The position numbers and the translations under genes were made by a program. The notes beneath the pieces were generated by a model. That model was given only the letters and a program-made list of their open reading frames with translations, did no database searches and was not told the DNA's origin. Below are positions 1 through 7,236 of a DNA stretch of 13,800 nt, piece by piece (positions within the stretch are counted from its first letter, which is position 1; every line of letters starts with the position of its first letter). The stretch covers positions 1-13,800 of the forward strand of contig DGHD01000053.1 of assembly GCA_002392505.1 (NCBI GenBank). Reading direction: 5' to 3'. The DNA comes from Christensenella sp. UBA3857 (GTDB lineage Bacteria > Bacillota > Clostridia > Christensenellales > CAG-138).

Positions 1-103
1 GTCTTTCGAGCATTTTCAACGAAGCAGGGCTCTAAAAAGATACCTTTTGAGGCTGTATGTCGTTAAGTGAATGCGCCCAAAGACAATGCCTTTTTAAGTG
101 TCT
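1..103. other. Left edge, no gene identified
   Basis: No complete gene is visible. The plus strand has a reading frame open from the window edge to a TAA at 64-66 (about 21 residues) and a second open to a TGA at 67-69. Neither tail is recognisable. An inverted repeat AAAGACA (79-85) / TGTCTTT (99-105) overlaps the stop codon of the minus-strand repressor gene. It lacks a T-tract, so it is a weak terminator candidate at best. The stretch could also be the end of a dispersed repeat. Confidence 0.35.
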
Positions 104-802
104 TTATCCCACAACCTTGCCCACCACGCGCAGCTCGTAGGCGTATTTTACGCTTATCGGATTATAGCGCGGGTTCAGCGAAATGAGCTTTAACCCGTTC
201 GAGCGGTCGAGCTTTTTGCAGTAGGAATCGCCGTTGTAGATGAATATGCCTATATCGCCGTCCTCAAGCTCGGTGCAGCTGCGGACGTAAACGATCTGCC
301 CGTCGACAAAGTCGGGCGCCATCGAGTCGCCGCTTATGCGTACGGCGAAATTCGCCTCCGGCGGGATATCCGAAGCCTCGTATGACTCGAAATTGTCGCT
401 GTCGAGGAATATGCCCGTGCCGGCGGAAACGGGCAGGTCGTAGAGCGGAACGACGCGCGCCGCCTCGACGCGCTTTTCGCGGATCGGCGAGGTCTCGGCA
501 TATGCGTCTGAGAGGCGCAGCAGCGATATGAATTCGCCAGCCATACGCACGCCCTCGCTGTTAAGACCGGAAAACGGGCTCCCCGTGCCGATGTCAAGGA
601 ACTCCGAAACCACGTCCGTAACGCCGTATATCTCACAGAGCCAGATAAACTGCGCCGCGTCCGGCAGCGAAGCGCCGGTCTCCCACTTGCTTACCGCACG
701 GTTGGTGATGGGACCCGTGTGGAGCGAAACGAGCCGCGCGACCTCCTGCTGGGAAAATCCCGCGGTCTTCCTCAATTCCGTGAGCTTTTTGCCGATATCC
801 AT
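104..802 (-). CDS. LexA/CI-like XRE-family repressor with S24 self-cleavage domain
   Basis: A 232-residue DNA-binding repressor. Residues 1-65 form a helix-turn-helix of the XRE/Cro-CI type (GFSQQEVARLV, then NRAVSKWETG). Residues 117-232 form a peptidase S24 domain. In that domain the nucleophile is Ser160 (GDSM), the general-base lysine is Lys197 (YCKKL, aligning with the VKRL of LexA), and the self-cleavage bond is Ala127-Gly128 in PVSAGTG. All parts needed for RecA-stimulated self-cleavage are present, so it probably controls a DNA-damage or stress regulon; its targets are unknown. I chose the ATG at 800-802 because AAAAGGAAGG sits 8 bases upstream. In-frame ATGs further upstream overlap the promoter and would sit before or at the transcription start. 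It is not the classical LexA, whose HTH is winged. A phage-type CI-like repressor is the alternative, but no phage genes are near. Confidence 0.88.
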   Translation of the reverse strand: MDIGKKLTELRKTAGFSQQEVARLVSLHTGPITNRAVSKWETGASLPDAAQFIWLCEIYGVTDVVSEFLDIGTGSPFSGLNSEGVRMAGEFISLLRLSDAYAETSPIREKRVEAARVVPLYDLPVSAGTGIFLDSDNFESYEASDIPPEANFAVRISGDSMAPDFVDGQIVYVRSCTELEDGDIGIFIYNGDSYCKKLDRSNGLKLISLNPRYNPISVKYAYELRVVGKVVG

Positions 803-810
803 TGTAAACG

Positions 811-820
811 CCTTCCTTTT
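811..820 (-). promoter_or_regulatory. Ribosome binding site that fixes the repressor start
   Basis: On the minus strand AAAAGGAAGG lies 8 bases before the ATG at 802. It decides this start over the in-frame ATGs at 823, 841 and 883. Confidence 0.75.
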
Positions 821-832
821 CATATTCAAAGG

Positions 833-897
833 TTTGAGCATATTATAGCATCTTCCGCAAGCGCAAACAAGGGGTTTGAGCAAAAAAATCGCTCAAA
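833..897. promoter_or_regulatory. Candidate operator cluster (TTTGAGC boxes)
   Basis: The heptamer TTTGAGC occurs at 833-839 and 875-881, and its reverse complement GCTCAAA at 891-897. The last two form an inverted repeat with a 9-base spacer. The two direct copies are exactly 42 bases apart, about four helical turns, and both extend to the 10-mer GGTTTGAGCA. One copy lies at the transcription start and the other just upstream of the -35. Binding by the adjacent repressor is inferred from this layout only. Confidence 0.5.
842..870 (-). promoter_or_regulatory. Sigma-A-type promoter of the repressor gene
   Basis: Read on the minus strand: -35 TTGTTT (870-865), a 17-base spacer, -10 TATAAT (847-842). 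Transcription would start near 835, about 33 bases before the ATG. TTTGAGC boxes lie on both sides of the promoter (833-839 and 875-881), which suggests autoregulation. Confidence 0.7.
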
Positions 898-1027
898 AAG
901 AGATTATTACGCAATTATTCTCTTTTAAGCAGATAAAAAGGCTCGCGGGCATATCGTCCGTGCGTAAGGCGCGATCCGTTCGCGGCGTCCTCGATTGAGA
1001 ATATTTGCAAGAAAAACACGATAGTAT
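898..1027. other. Divergent intergenic region with a GC-rich patch
   Basis: AT-rich DNA between the divergent promoters surrounds a GC-rich patch at about 940-1003. Read on the minus strand, the patch keeps an open frame that ends at a TAA at 915-917. It may be a gene remnant; no product is recognised. Confidence 0.3.
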
Positions 1028-1057
1028 TTGAAATCGGAGTATTCTTTGTGTTATAAT
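1028..1057 (+). promoter_or_regulatory. Promoter of the kamB-like/kamC-like/cysS operon
   Basis: -35 TTGAAA (1028-1033), an 18-base spacer, and a perfect -10 TATAAT (1052-1057) preceded by TG at 1049-1050 (extended -10). The first gene starts 22 bases after the -10, with TTGGAGG at 1064-1070 as its ribosome binding site. The leader would therefore be very short. Confidence 0.7.
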
Positions 1058-1079
1058 AAAAAATTGGAGGTATACGGTC

Positions 1080-2069
1080 ATGCTTTACGAGCTGCTTGGC
1101 GGCATAAAAACGCTTTCCGTTATAGGCATGTGCAAGAACGCCGGCAAGACGACCGTGCTTAATTCCCTTATCTCGGAATGCGAAAACGCGGGGGAGAGAC
1201 TGGGACTCACCTCCATCGGCAGGGATGGCGAGAGGAGCGACCTCGTCACCAACACCAAGAAGCCGGAGATATTCATTCGGGAGGGAGCGCTCGTCGCCAC
1301 GGCGGAGCAGCTTCTTAAGGAGGGCGATATCTCCATGGAGATACTCGATTCGACCGGCATCCCCACCCCCATGGGAGCGATAGTCGTCGTCCGCGCCCGC
1401 TCGGCGGGGTACGTGCAGCTCGGCGGCGCCTCCATAACGGAGCATCAGAAGTCCGTCAGGGACAGGCTTTTCGCCTTCGGCGCGGACAGGGTGCTGATAG
1501 ACGGCGCGATCAGCCGCAAATCGCTCGGCAACCCCTCGCTGGCGGACGGAGTGATACTCAGCTCCGGCGCCTCGTACGACGCGGATATCAAAAAGACCGC
1601 GGACGACACCGCCTATTTTGCCCGCCTGTTCAGCCTTCCCGCCTGTGAAGGGGAGGCTCCCGATCTCGGCAGATTCACCGCTCTCACGCCGAAGGGCGCC
1701 GTTGGCGGCGAAAGCCTTTCGGATATCGCGCGGGACTTGAAGGAGGGCGTCCAAACGCTAATAATCCGCGGCGCGTTCACGGACAGCACCGCGAAGGAGC
1801 TTACGGAATACGCAAAGCCGCTCACCGGCGTCACACTCGCCGCGCAGGACGCCTCAAGGCTCCTCTTAAAGCGCGAGAATTATTTGAAGCTCTGCCGCTT
1901 CATCGGAGAAATGAGGCTTATAAAAAGCACAAGGCTCATCGCGGTAACGGTCAATCCGTTCTCCGCGTACGGTATGCATTACGATAAAAACGAATTCAGG
2001 GAAAGGGTGGAGGCAAAGCTCCGTGAAAGCGGAGTCTCCGCGCCCGTTACGGACGTTAAGGATGTTTGA
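1080..2069 (+). CDS. P-loop ATPase/GTPase of the KamB type (aminomutase reactivase subunit)
   Basis: A 329-residue cytoplasmic protein. A Walker A P-loop (GMCKNAGKTT, residues 16-25) follows a short strand, and a conserved block with SIGRDGE (45-51) and TNTKKP (57-62) follows it. The layout and wording match the family annotated as lysine 5,6-aminomutase reactivase subunit KamB. That protein works with the MutS-like KamC to restore B12-dependent aminomutase after cofactor damage, and here a MutS-like gene overlaps its 3' end. The start is supported by TTGGAGG 9 bases upstream. No kamA, kamD, kamE or other lysine-fermentation gene lies in the window, so the real client may be another adenosylcobalamin enzyme or be encoded elsewhere. 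The family assignment is from recognition; the client enzyme is unknown. Confidence 0.72.
   Translation: MLYELLGGIKTLSVIGMCKNAGKTTVLNSLISECENAGERLGLTSIGRDGERSDLVTNTKKPEIFIREGALVATAEQLLKEGDISMEILDSTGIPTPMGAIVVVRARSAGYVQLGGASITEHQKSVRDRLFAFGADRVLIDGAISRKSLGNPSLADGVILSSGASYDADIKKTADDTAYFARLFSLPACEGEAPDLGRFTALTPKGAVGGESLSDIARDLKEGVQTLIIRGAFTDSTAKELTEYAKPLTGVTLAAQDASRLLLKRENYLKLCRFIGEMRLIKSTRLIAVTVNPFSAYGMHYDKNEFRERVEAKLRESGVSAPVTDVKDV
2006..2025 (+). promoter_or_regulatory. Alternative translation start inside the kamB-like gene
   Basis: GGTGGAGG (2006-2013) stands 9 bases before an in-frame GTG (2023-2025) for the MutS-like gene. Using it would add 13 residues and make the gene overlap 47 bases. 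The site also encodes part of the upstream protein, so it may be chance. Confidence 0.4.
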
Positions 2070-3492
2070 TAAGGAACAGCTCAATTCGATAGGCTTCCGT
2101 TTTGCAGCGGACAGGACCGAGCTCGTCACCCCTTACGGGGAGGAGCTTTCGAGGCATCCGCATTTTTACAAACGCGGGGAGCTCGATCTGCTTAAGACGG
2201 AGCAGCATAACGTCTCCGTGCTGATGGACGCCGTGCGCGATGATATCGCGGGGGTAAATTCGCTCCTTCGACTCATGATGCCCATTAAGGACATACGCCG
2301 TTCCATAGCCGCACTCGAGGCGCGCCCGCTTTCCGAGGTGGAGCTCTTTGAGGTAAAGCGCTTCCTGCTCCAGCTCGAGCTGATCGCGCCGGAGGTCAAG
2401 AAGCTCGGCAGGGATCTCAAGGAGATTGATATCACCGCCATGCCGCGTGCGCTCGATCTCATTGATCCCGACGGGACAAGGTCGCCCTCGTTCTACGTTT
2501 CCGACAGGCTTTCGGAAAAGCTCGCCTCGATCCGCAGGGAGCGGCGCCGCGTAGACGAGGCGATGCGCAGGGGCGACGATTCGGATGAAACGCGCCTTGA
2601 AAGGACACGCCTTGCCGCAATGGAGGAGGAGGAGAACGCCCGCGTCCGCGGGCAGCTCTGTGAAAGGCTCATGCCCTACCGTGAGGAGCTCCTCGATAAC
2701 GCCGCGGCGATAGGCAGGCTCGATCTTGCCCTCGGCAAGGCAAAGCTCGCGGTCGCGTATAACGCGGTCATCCCGACCGTCGGCTCGGACCGTTTCGTAA
2801 TGAAGGGCATGGTAAACCCGAAATTCGGCGAGGCGCTCGCCGAAAAAGGGCGCGAGTTCGTGCCCGTCTCGATGACGCTTGAAAAGGGCTCCGTCGTGAT
2901 AACCGGCGCGAACATGGGCGGCAAATCCATCGCGATAAAGACGCTCGCGCTCAATACCATGCTTGCCATGTGCGGCTATGCGGTGTTTGCCGAAAGCGCC
3001 GAGCTCCCCATGATAGACGATCTCTATCTTTTGAGCGAGGACAGGGAGGACGCCATGAGCGGTCTCTCGAGCTTCGGCGGAGAGATGAAGGCGTTCGACG
3101 CCATGCTTGCGGAGTCCGGGGACAAGGAGTGCGTGCTCGCGCTGCTCGACGAATTCGCCCGCGGCACCAACCCGCACGAGGGCGCCGCTCTCGTAAAGGC
3201 GGCGGCAAGGCTCTTCAATTCACGGAGCAACACCTACGCGGTGCTCGCCACGCATTTTGACGGAGTGGCAAAGCTCGCCCGGCTCCATTACCAGGTCGCG
3301 GGGTTAAGGAACGCGCCGCCGGAAAAGCTCGATCTCATCATGCGCTCCGGCTCGGTCGAGTCCCTGGCGAAGCTCATGGATTACGGGCTCTATCCCGTTG
3401 CGCCGGACGAGGATCCCCCGCGCGACGCGGTAAAGATAATCAAAGCGCTCGGCGTAAGCGAAGAGTTTACCCGGCTTATCGAAATAGATTGA
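2062..3492 (+). CDS. MutS-like ATPase of the KamC type (aminomutase reactivase ATPase)
   Basis: A 476-residue protein ending in a MutS-family ABC ATPase domain. Walker A is GANMGGKS (residues 282-289, Lys288). Walker B is LALLDEF (359-365), followed by ARGTNPHEG as in MutS. A conserved SSFGGEM segment and an ATHFD switch motif are also present. The first 260 residues are mostly helical and carry no mismatch-recognition domain, and there is no Smr nuclease domain as in MutS2. This fits KamC, the partner of KamB. The ATG at 2062 overlaps the upstream gene by 8 bases, implying translational coupling. A GTG at 2023, in frame and 13 codons upstream, has a better Shine-Dalgarno (GGTGGAGG, 9-base spacing), so the true start is uncertain. 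DNA repair is an alternative role, but the pairing with the KamB-like gene argues against it. Confidence 0.72.
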   Translation: MFDKEQLNSIGFRFAADRTELVTPYGEELSRHPHFYKRGELDLLKTEQHNVSVLMDAVRDDIAGVNSLLRLMMPIKDIRRSIAALEARPLSEVELFEVKRFLLQLELIAPEVKKLGRDLKEIDITAMPRALDLIDPDGTRSPSFYVSDRLSEKLASIRRERRRVDEAMRRGDDSDETRLERTRLAAMEEEENARVRGQLCERLMPYREELLDNAAAIGRLDLALGKAKLAVAYNAVIPTVGSDRFVMKGMVNPKFGEALAEKGREFVPVSMTLEKGSVVITGANMGGKSIAIKTLALNTMLAMCGYAVFAESAELPMIDDLYLLSEDREDAMSGLSSFGGEMKAFDAMLAESGDKECVLALLDEFARGTNPHEGAALVKAAARLFNSRSNTYAVLATHFDGVAKLARLHYQVAGLRNAPPEKLDLIMRSGSVESLAKLMDYGLYPVAPDEDPPRDAVKIIKALGVSEEFTRLIEID

Positions 3493-3509
3493 TACAGGAG
3501 GTTCTTAAT

Positions 3510-4928
3510 ATGCAGACGATTCGCCTTTACAATACGCTGACCCGCAGCGTGGAGCCGATAGTGCCGCACGAAGCGGGCAGGATCACCATGTACACCTGCG
3601 GGCCGACCGTTTACCATTACGCGCATATCGGCAATATCCGCACCTATATCATGGAGGACGTGCTTGAAAAACTGCTCGTCTATGCGGGCTATGAGGTCAA
3701 GCGCGGCATGAACATTACAGACGTCGGCCATCTTACGAGCGACGCCGACACCGGCGAGGACAAGATGCTCGAGGGCGCCAAGCGCGAGGGCAAATCCGCA
3801 ATGGAGATCGCCCGCTTCTACACCGACGCCTTCTTCGGCGACTGCGAAAAGGTCAACGTCAAAAAGCCCGAGATAGTCGTCCCCGCGACGAGCTGCATCG
3901 ATGATTTCATAAAGCTCATTCAGATCCTCTTCGACAAGGGCTATGCCTACATGGCGGGCGGCAACGTGTATTTCGACACCTCCAAGGTCGATGATTATTA
4001 TAGGCTCACCGGGCATTCCGCGGACGACCTCATGGTAGGCGTGCGCGACGACGTAACGGAGGATACGAATAAGAGGAACAAGACCGATTTCGTGCTTTGG
4101 TTCACCACGTCGAAATTCGGCGAGCAGGAGTTAAGGTGGGATTCCCCGTGGGGCTACGGCTACCCCGGCTGGCATATTGAGTGCTCCGCTATCAGCCTTA
4201 AATACCTCGGCGAATACCTCGATATCCACGCGGGCGGAGTCGACAACATTTTCCCGCATCACACCAACGAGATCGCCCAGTCCGAGGCGGCGATAGGGCA
4301 TCCCTGGTGCTCCCATTGGTTCCACCCCAGGCACCTTAACGACAAATCCGGCAAGATGAGCAAGTCGAAGGGCGGCATACTCACCGTTTCCGCGTTAGAG
4401 GAGAACGGCTATAAGCCCCTCGCATACAGGTTCTTCTGCCTCCAGAGCCATTACATGAAGCAGCTCGTGTTCTCGTACGAGGCGCTTGCGAACGCCCAGT
4501 CCGCTTACGACAAGCTCCTTTCAAGGGTCGCCGCCGTAAAGGCGGAGGCGGAAAAGTCCGGCGAAGCCCCCGACGAAAACGCCGTCCTGGAATACAGGCA
4601 GCGCTTTATCGAGACCGTCGGCAGCGATCTTAACACCTCCCTCGGTCTGACGCTGCTTTACGACGTGATCAAGGCGGAGCTTTCCCCCGCGACGAAGCTC
4701 GCCGTGATAGAGGATTTCGACCGCGTGCTATCGCTCGATCTTACCAAAGCCGCACCCGAAGAAAGCGCGGGCGAGGATCTCTCCCATCTTGAGGAGCTCC
4801 TTATAAAGCGCGCCGAGGCGAAGAAGGCGAAGGATTGGGCGACGGCGGATGCCATCCGCGACGAAGTAAAGGCCGCCGGTTACATGATAGTCGATACGCC
4901 CGAGGGCGCAAAGCTCAAGAAGATATAA
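3510..4928 (+). CDS. cysS: Cysteinyl-tRNA synthetase
   Basis: Class I aminoacyl-tRNA synthetase that charges tRNA-Cys with cysteine using ATP. It has 472 residues, the usual length. The HIGH signature appears as HIGN (39-42) and KMSKS is at 282-286. Zinc ligands expected for cysteine recognition are visible: Cys30 in MYTCGP, the Cys of IECSAIS, and His/Glu in the [12 protein letters not shown] segment. The DALR/anticodon-binding helices lie in the C-terminal third ([18 protein letters not shown]). AGGAGG (3496-3501) stands 8 bases before the ATG at 3510. An in-frame ATA at 3489 cannot compete. It lies 17 bases after the MutS-like gene with no promoter between, so it is part of the same operon. 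The Thr in HHTNE, where many CysRS have HHENE, is a small departure. Confidence 0.97.
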   Translation: MQTIRLYNTLTRSVEPIVPHEAGRITMYTCGPTVYHYAHIGNIRTYIMEDVLEKLLVYAGYEVKRGMNITDVGHLTSDADTGEDKMLEGAKREGKSAMEIARFYTDAFFGDCEKVNVKKPEIVVPATSCIDDFIKLIQILFDKGYAYMAGGNVYFDTSKVDDYYRLTGHSADDLMVGVRDDVTEDTNKRNKTDFVLWFTTSKFGEQELRWDSPWGYGYPGWHIECSAISLKYLGEYLDIHAGGVDNIFPHHTNEIAQSEAAIGHPWCSHWFHPRHLNDKSGKMSKSKGGILTVSALEENGYKPLAYRFFCLQSHYMKQLVFSYEALANAQSAYDKLLSRVAAVKAEAEKSGEAPDENAVLEYRQRFIETVGSDLNTSLGLTLLYDVIKAELSPATKLAVIEDFDRVLSLDLTKAAPEESAGEDLSHLEELLIKRAEAKKAKDWATADAIRDEVKAAGYMIVDTPEGAKLKKI

Positions 4929-4955
4929 ACAATAATCCCGTAAAGGAGATACAAT

Positions 4956-5906
4956 ATGAAGACCCTTAAAAAGATCGCTCTTTTCCTGCTGATAGCAATG
5001 CTGGCGCTCTCAGTCTGCGGCGCCGTCTTCGCAGAGGGCTCCGCCGACGCGTCTGAGGAACCCGCCGAAACCGCGGCCGAAACCGCGACCGAAGCCGCTT
5101 CGTCGGAGGAACCCGCCGCGACAGAGGCGGTAAAGCATACCCTTACGCTTCGCACGTACGATGAGAACGGCAAAGAGGTAAGGGATATGAGCGGCATGAG
5201 CTGTTTAAGCGCAATGCCCAACCTTTATATCAAGCATGCCTACAAGGTGGTCTTCGGCTATTCCGAGGGCAGCTCCATGAAGGAAACGGACGATGAGATC
5301 ATTCTCGACGTCGTCTCGGAAAACGAAGGCGTGACCCGCGAGCATAACACGGTCTTTTTCCCCGCATCCGATAAGCCCTATAAGGCGACCATAAAGATCG
5401 CCGATCCCGCTCAGCCCGAAAACAAGATAGAAGTTCCCGTATCGGTTAAGCGTTTCAATCTGGGTCTTACCGACATCATCGTCGCGTTCATTGCGGTATA
5501 CGTGCTCATCAACGTCTTTTCCGGCAAGGGCGCGCTCTTCAACGATGAGTTCATAAAGGAAGACAAGAAGCCGCTGTTCAAAAAGCTCACCCGCATCCTC
5601 GCCTGCGTGACCGGCGTCATGTTCCTGCTCGCGGCGGTGCTCGCGATCTGCTTCAGCTATCTTGAATGGGTAAGGATCGCAAGGTACGTCCTCTTCGGCA
5701 TAGGTCTCGCCGCGCTGATCGCCGCAATGATACTCAACACCGTCTTCACCGATAAGGAGAAGAAGCAGAAGGCGCAGGCGACCGCGCTTACCGGCGGCAA
5801 TACGTCAAGCGCCGCGGCGTTCGAATTCGACGAGAACGAGCCCACCGTGGACGAGGTCCTTGCCGAGATCGAAAAGAAGAAGAACGAGCCCAAATCCGAA
5901 AACTGA
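4956..5906 (+). CDS. Exported three-helix membrane protein of unknown function
   Basis: 316 residues, family not recognised. Residues 1-26 form a signal peptide (KK, a hydrophobic core, then AVFA before Glu27). Residues 27-58 are a low-complexity Ala/Glu/Thr linker with two SEEPA copies. Residues 60-167 look like a beta-rich extracytoplasmic domain. Three hydrophobic helices follow at about 169-188, 212-234 and 240-264, and a charged cytoplasmic tail ends in Lys/Glu/Asn. The start has AAAGGAG 7 bases upstream. It lies 27 bases after cysS and 18 bases before the EIIC-like gene, with no terminator on either side. It may work with the EIIC-like membrane protein; that link rests on position only. 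Confidence 0.8.
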   Translation: MKTLKKIALFLLIAMLALSVCGAVFAEGSADASEEPAETAAETATEAASSEEPAATEAVKHTLTLRTYDENGKEVRDMSGMSCLSAMPNLYIKHAYKVVFGYSEGSSMKETDDEIILDVVSENEGVTREHNTVFFPASDKPYKATIKIADPAQPENKIEVPVSVKRFNLGLTDIIVAFIAVYVLINVFSGKGALFNDEFIKEDKKPLFKKLTRILACVTGVMFLLAAVLAICFSYLEWVRIARYVLFGIGLAALIAAMILNTVFTDKEKKQKAQATALTGGNTSSAAAFEFDENEPTVDEVLAEIEKKKNEPKSEN

Positions 5907-5924
5907 CCTTAAACGGTGATCGAA

Positions 5925-7124
5925 ATGGATAACGCAAAAGCAAAGACTTCATGGGTCAAGCGCTATGCCCAGAGGTATTTCGTTGACGCTCTCGGCTCCA
6001 TGGCAAAGGGACTTTTCGCGACGCTGCTCGTGGGCACTATCATTTGGGCGGTGTCAACGCTCGTTGGGATGGCGCTCCCCGCAGCGGGGACGGAGCTTAA
6101 CACCTGGCAGAAGATACTTTCCGCGGTCAACGGCTTCCTGAAGACGATATCGGGCGTTGCGATGAACAATTACGTGGTCGGCGCGGCGATAGGCATAGCC
6201 ATAGCGCACGGCATGAAGGTCGCGCCGCTCGCCGTATTCTCCGCCGCCGTCACCGGCGCGATCGGCTACTGCTCCGGCATAGTCGGTCCCGAGCCGAACG
6301 CATTGAAGGCGGCGATCGGCTTCGTCAATTCCGACGTCAATATCATCGCCGGCCCCATCGGCGCGTATTTCGCCGCCGTCATCGGCGCGGAGCTCGGCAA
6401 TCTCGTTGCCGGGAAGACCAAGGTCGATATCCTCGTCGTACCCCTCGTTTCGATACTGACGGGCGGGCTTATCGGCTACCTCCTCGGCGCGCCGCTCGCG
6501 TTCTTCATCAAATGGCTCTCCCGCGTGATCGGGCTCTCCACCGCGCTTGCGCCCATCCCCATGGGCATCATCGTCGCGGTGCTCGTCGGCTGGATACTCA
6601 CCGCGCCCATCTCAAGCGCGGCTATCTGCGCGATGCTCTTCTCGCAGAGCGTGCTCGATTCGCAGGACGAAGTTGTCCGCCGTGGTCTCATGCTCGCCGC
6701 CGGCGCGGCAACGGTCGGCTGCTGCTGCCAGATGGTCGGCTTCGCCGTCGCCTCGTTCCGTGAGAACAAATGGGGCGGTCTCGTTTCGCAGGGACTCGGC
6801 ACGTCCATGCTTCAGGTGCCGAACATAGTCCGTCACCCCGCGATAATCGTTCCGCCCACGCTTGCCGCCGCCATACTCGGCCCGATAGCGACCACGCTCC
6901 TTCCCATGCAGAATACGGGCATCAACGCCGGCATGGGCACCTGCGGGCTCGTCGGGCAGATCGGCACGTATATCGCGATGCTCGGTCTCGGCGAAAGCTG
7001 GTGGCTCATCACGATCAAGGTGCTGCTCCTCCATATCATACTCCCCGCGGCGATCGCATTCGGCGCGTCGGAGCTGATGAGGAAGCTCGGCTGGATCAAG
7101 AAGGGCGATATGCTGCTGGAATGA
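5925..7124 (+). CDS. Stand-alone PTS EIIC-like membrane protein (PfoR type)
   Basis: A 399-residue integral membrane protein with about ten hydrophobic segments between residues 31 and 382. Conserved stretches (AIGIAIAHGMKVAPL, GPIGAYFAAVIGAE, SQGLGTSMLQVPNIVRHP, GMGTCGLVGQ) match the EIIC family that includes Clostridium perfringens PfoR. It has no fused or neighbouring EIIA or EIIB domain, so phosphotransfer-driven sugar uptake cannot be concluded. PfoR-type members have been proposed as regulators. Three cysteines in a row (266-268) stand where relatives usually have one. The ATG at 5925 is chosen because GGTGA lies 5 bases upstream; a GTG at 5916 would add three residues but lacks a ribosome site. 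It is the last gene of the operon, 12 bases before a strong terminator. Confidence 0.85.
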   Translation: MDNAKAKTSWVKRYAQRYFVDALGSMAKGLFATLLVGTIIWAVSTLVGMALPAAGTELNTWQKILSAVNGFLKTISGVAMNNYVVGAAIGIAIAHGMKVAPLAVFSAAVTGAIGYCSGIVGPEPNALKAAIGFVNSDVNIIAGPIGAYFAAVIGAELGNLVAGKTKVDILVVPLVSILTGGLIGYLLGAPLAFFIKWLSRVIGLSTALAPIPMGIIVAVLVGWILTAPISSAAICAMLFSQSVLDSQDEVVRRGLMLAAGAATVGCCCQMVGFAVASFRENKWGGLVSQGLGTSMLQVPNIVRHPAIIVPPTLAAAILGPIATTLLPMQNTGINAGMGTCGLVGQIGTYIAMLGLGESWWLITIKVLLLHIILPAAIAFGASELMRKLGWIKKGDMLLE

Positions 7125-7136
7125 TCGTATCGATCG

Positions 7137-7169
7137 AACGGCGAAGCAAAAAAGCTTCGCCGTTTTTTT
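7137..7169 (+). terminator. Rho-independent terminator of the cysS operon
   Basis: Perfect 11-base arms AACGGCGAAGC (7137-7147) and GCTTCGCCGTT (7154-7164) around an A6 loop, running into seven Ts (7163-7169). It ends the five-gene operon and lies just before the engB promoter. Confidence 0.93.
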
Positions 7170-7180
7170 ATAATTACCCC

Positions 7181-7209
7181 TTTACAATCGCTCACGCCTC
7201 TGCTAAAAT
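7181..7209 (+). promoter_or_regulatory. Promoter of engB
   Basis: -35 TTTACA (7181-7186), a 17-base spacer, -10 TAAAAT (7204-7209) with TG at 7201-7202 (extended -10). The start codon follows 27 bases after the -10, with GGGAGG at 7221-7226. Confidence 0.72.
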
Positions 7210-7236
7210 TGCGCCGTACAGGGAGGAAGCGTCAAC

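Noticed and set aside
79..105. Terminator for the repressor gene
   Set aside because: The inverted repeat is short with a 13-base loop, overlaps the stop codon and has no T-tract on the minus strand.
915..1754. Long minus-strand frame antisense to the KamB-like gene
   Set aside because: It mirrors the codon pattern of a clearly real plus-strand gene in GC-rich DNA, has no ribosome site, and its protein shows no family features. Only its tail (938-1003) lies outside the gene.
2056..3177. 373-residue minus-strand frame antisense to the MutS-like gene
   Set aside because: It is a shadow of the real gene, with composition typical of reverse reading (many His, Arg and Gly) and no start signals.
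3489..3509. Upstream extension of cysS
   Set aside because: The frame opens with ATA, a poor start, and AGGAGG is placed for the ATG at 3510.
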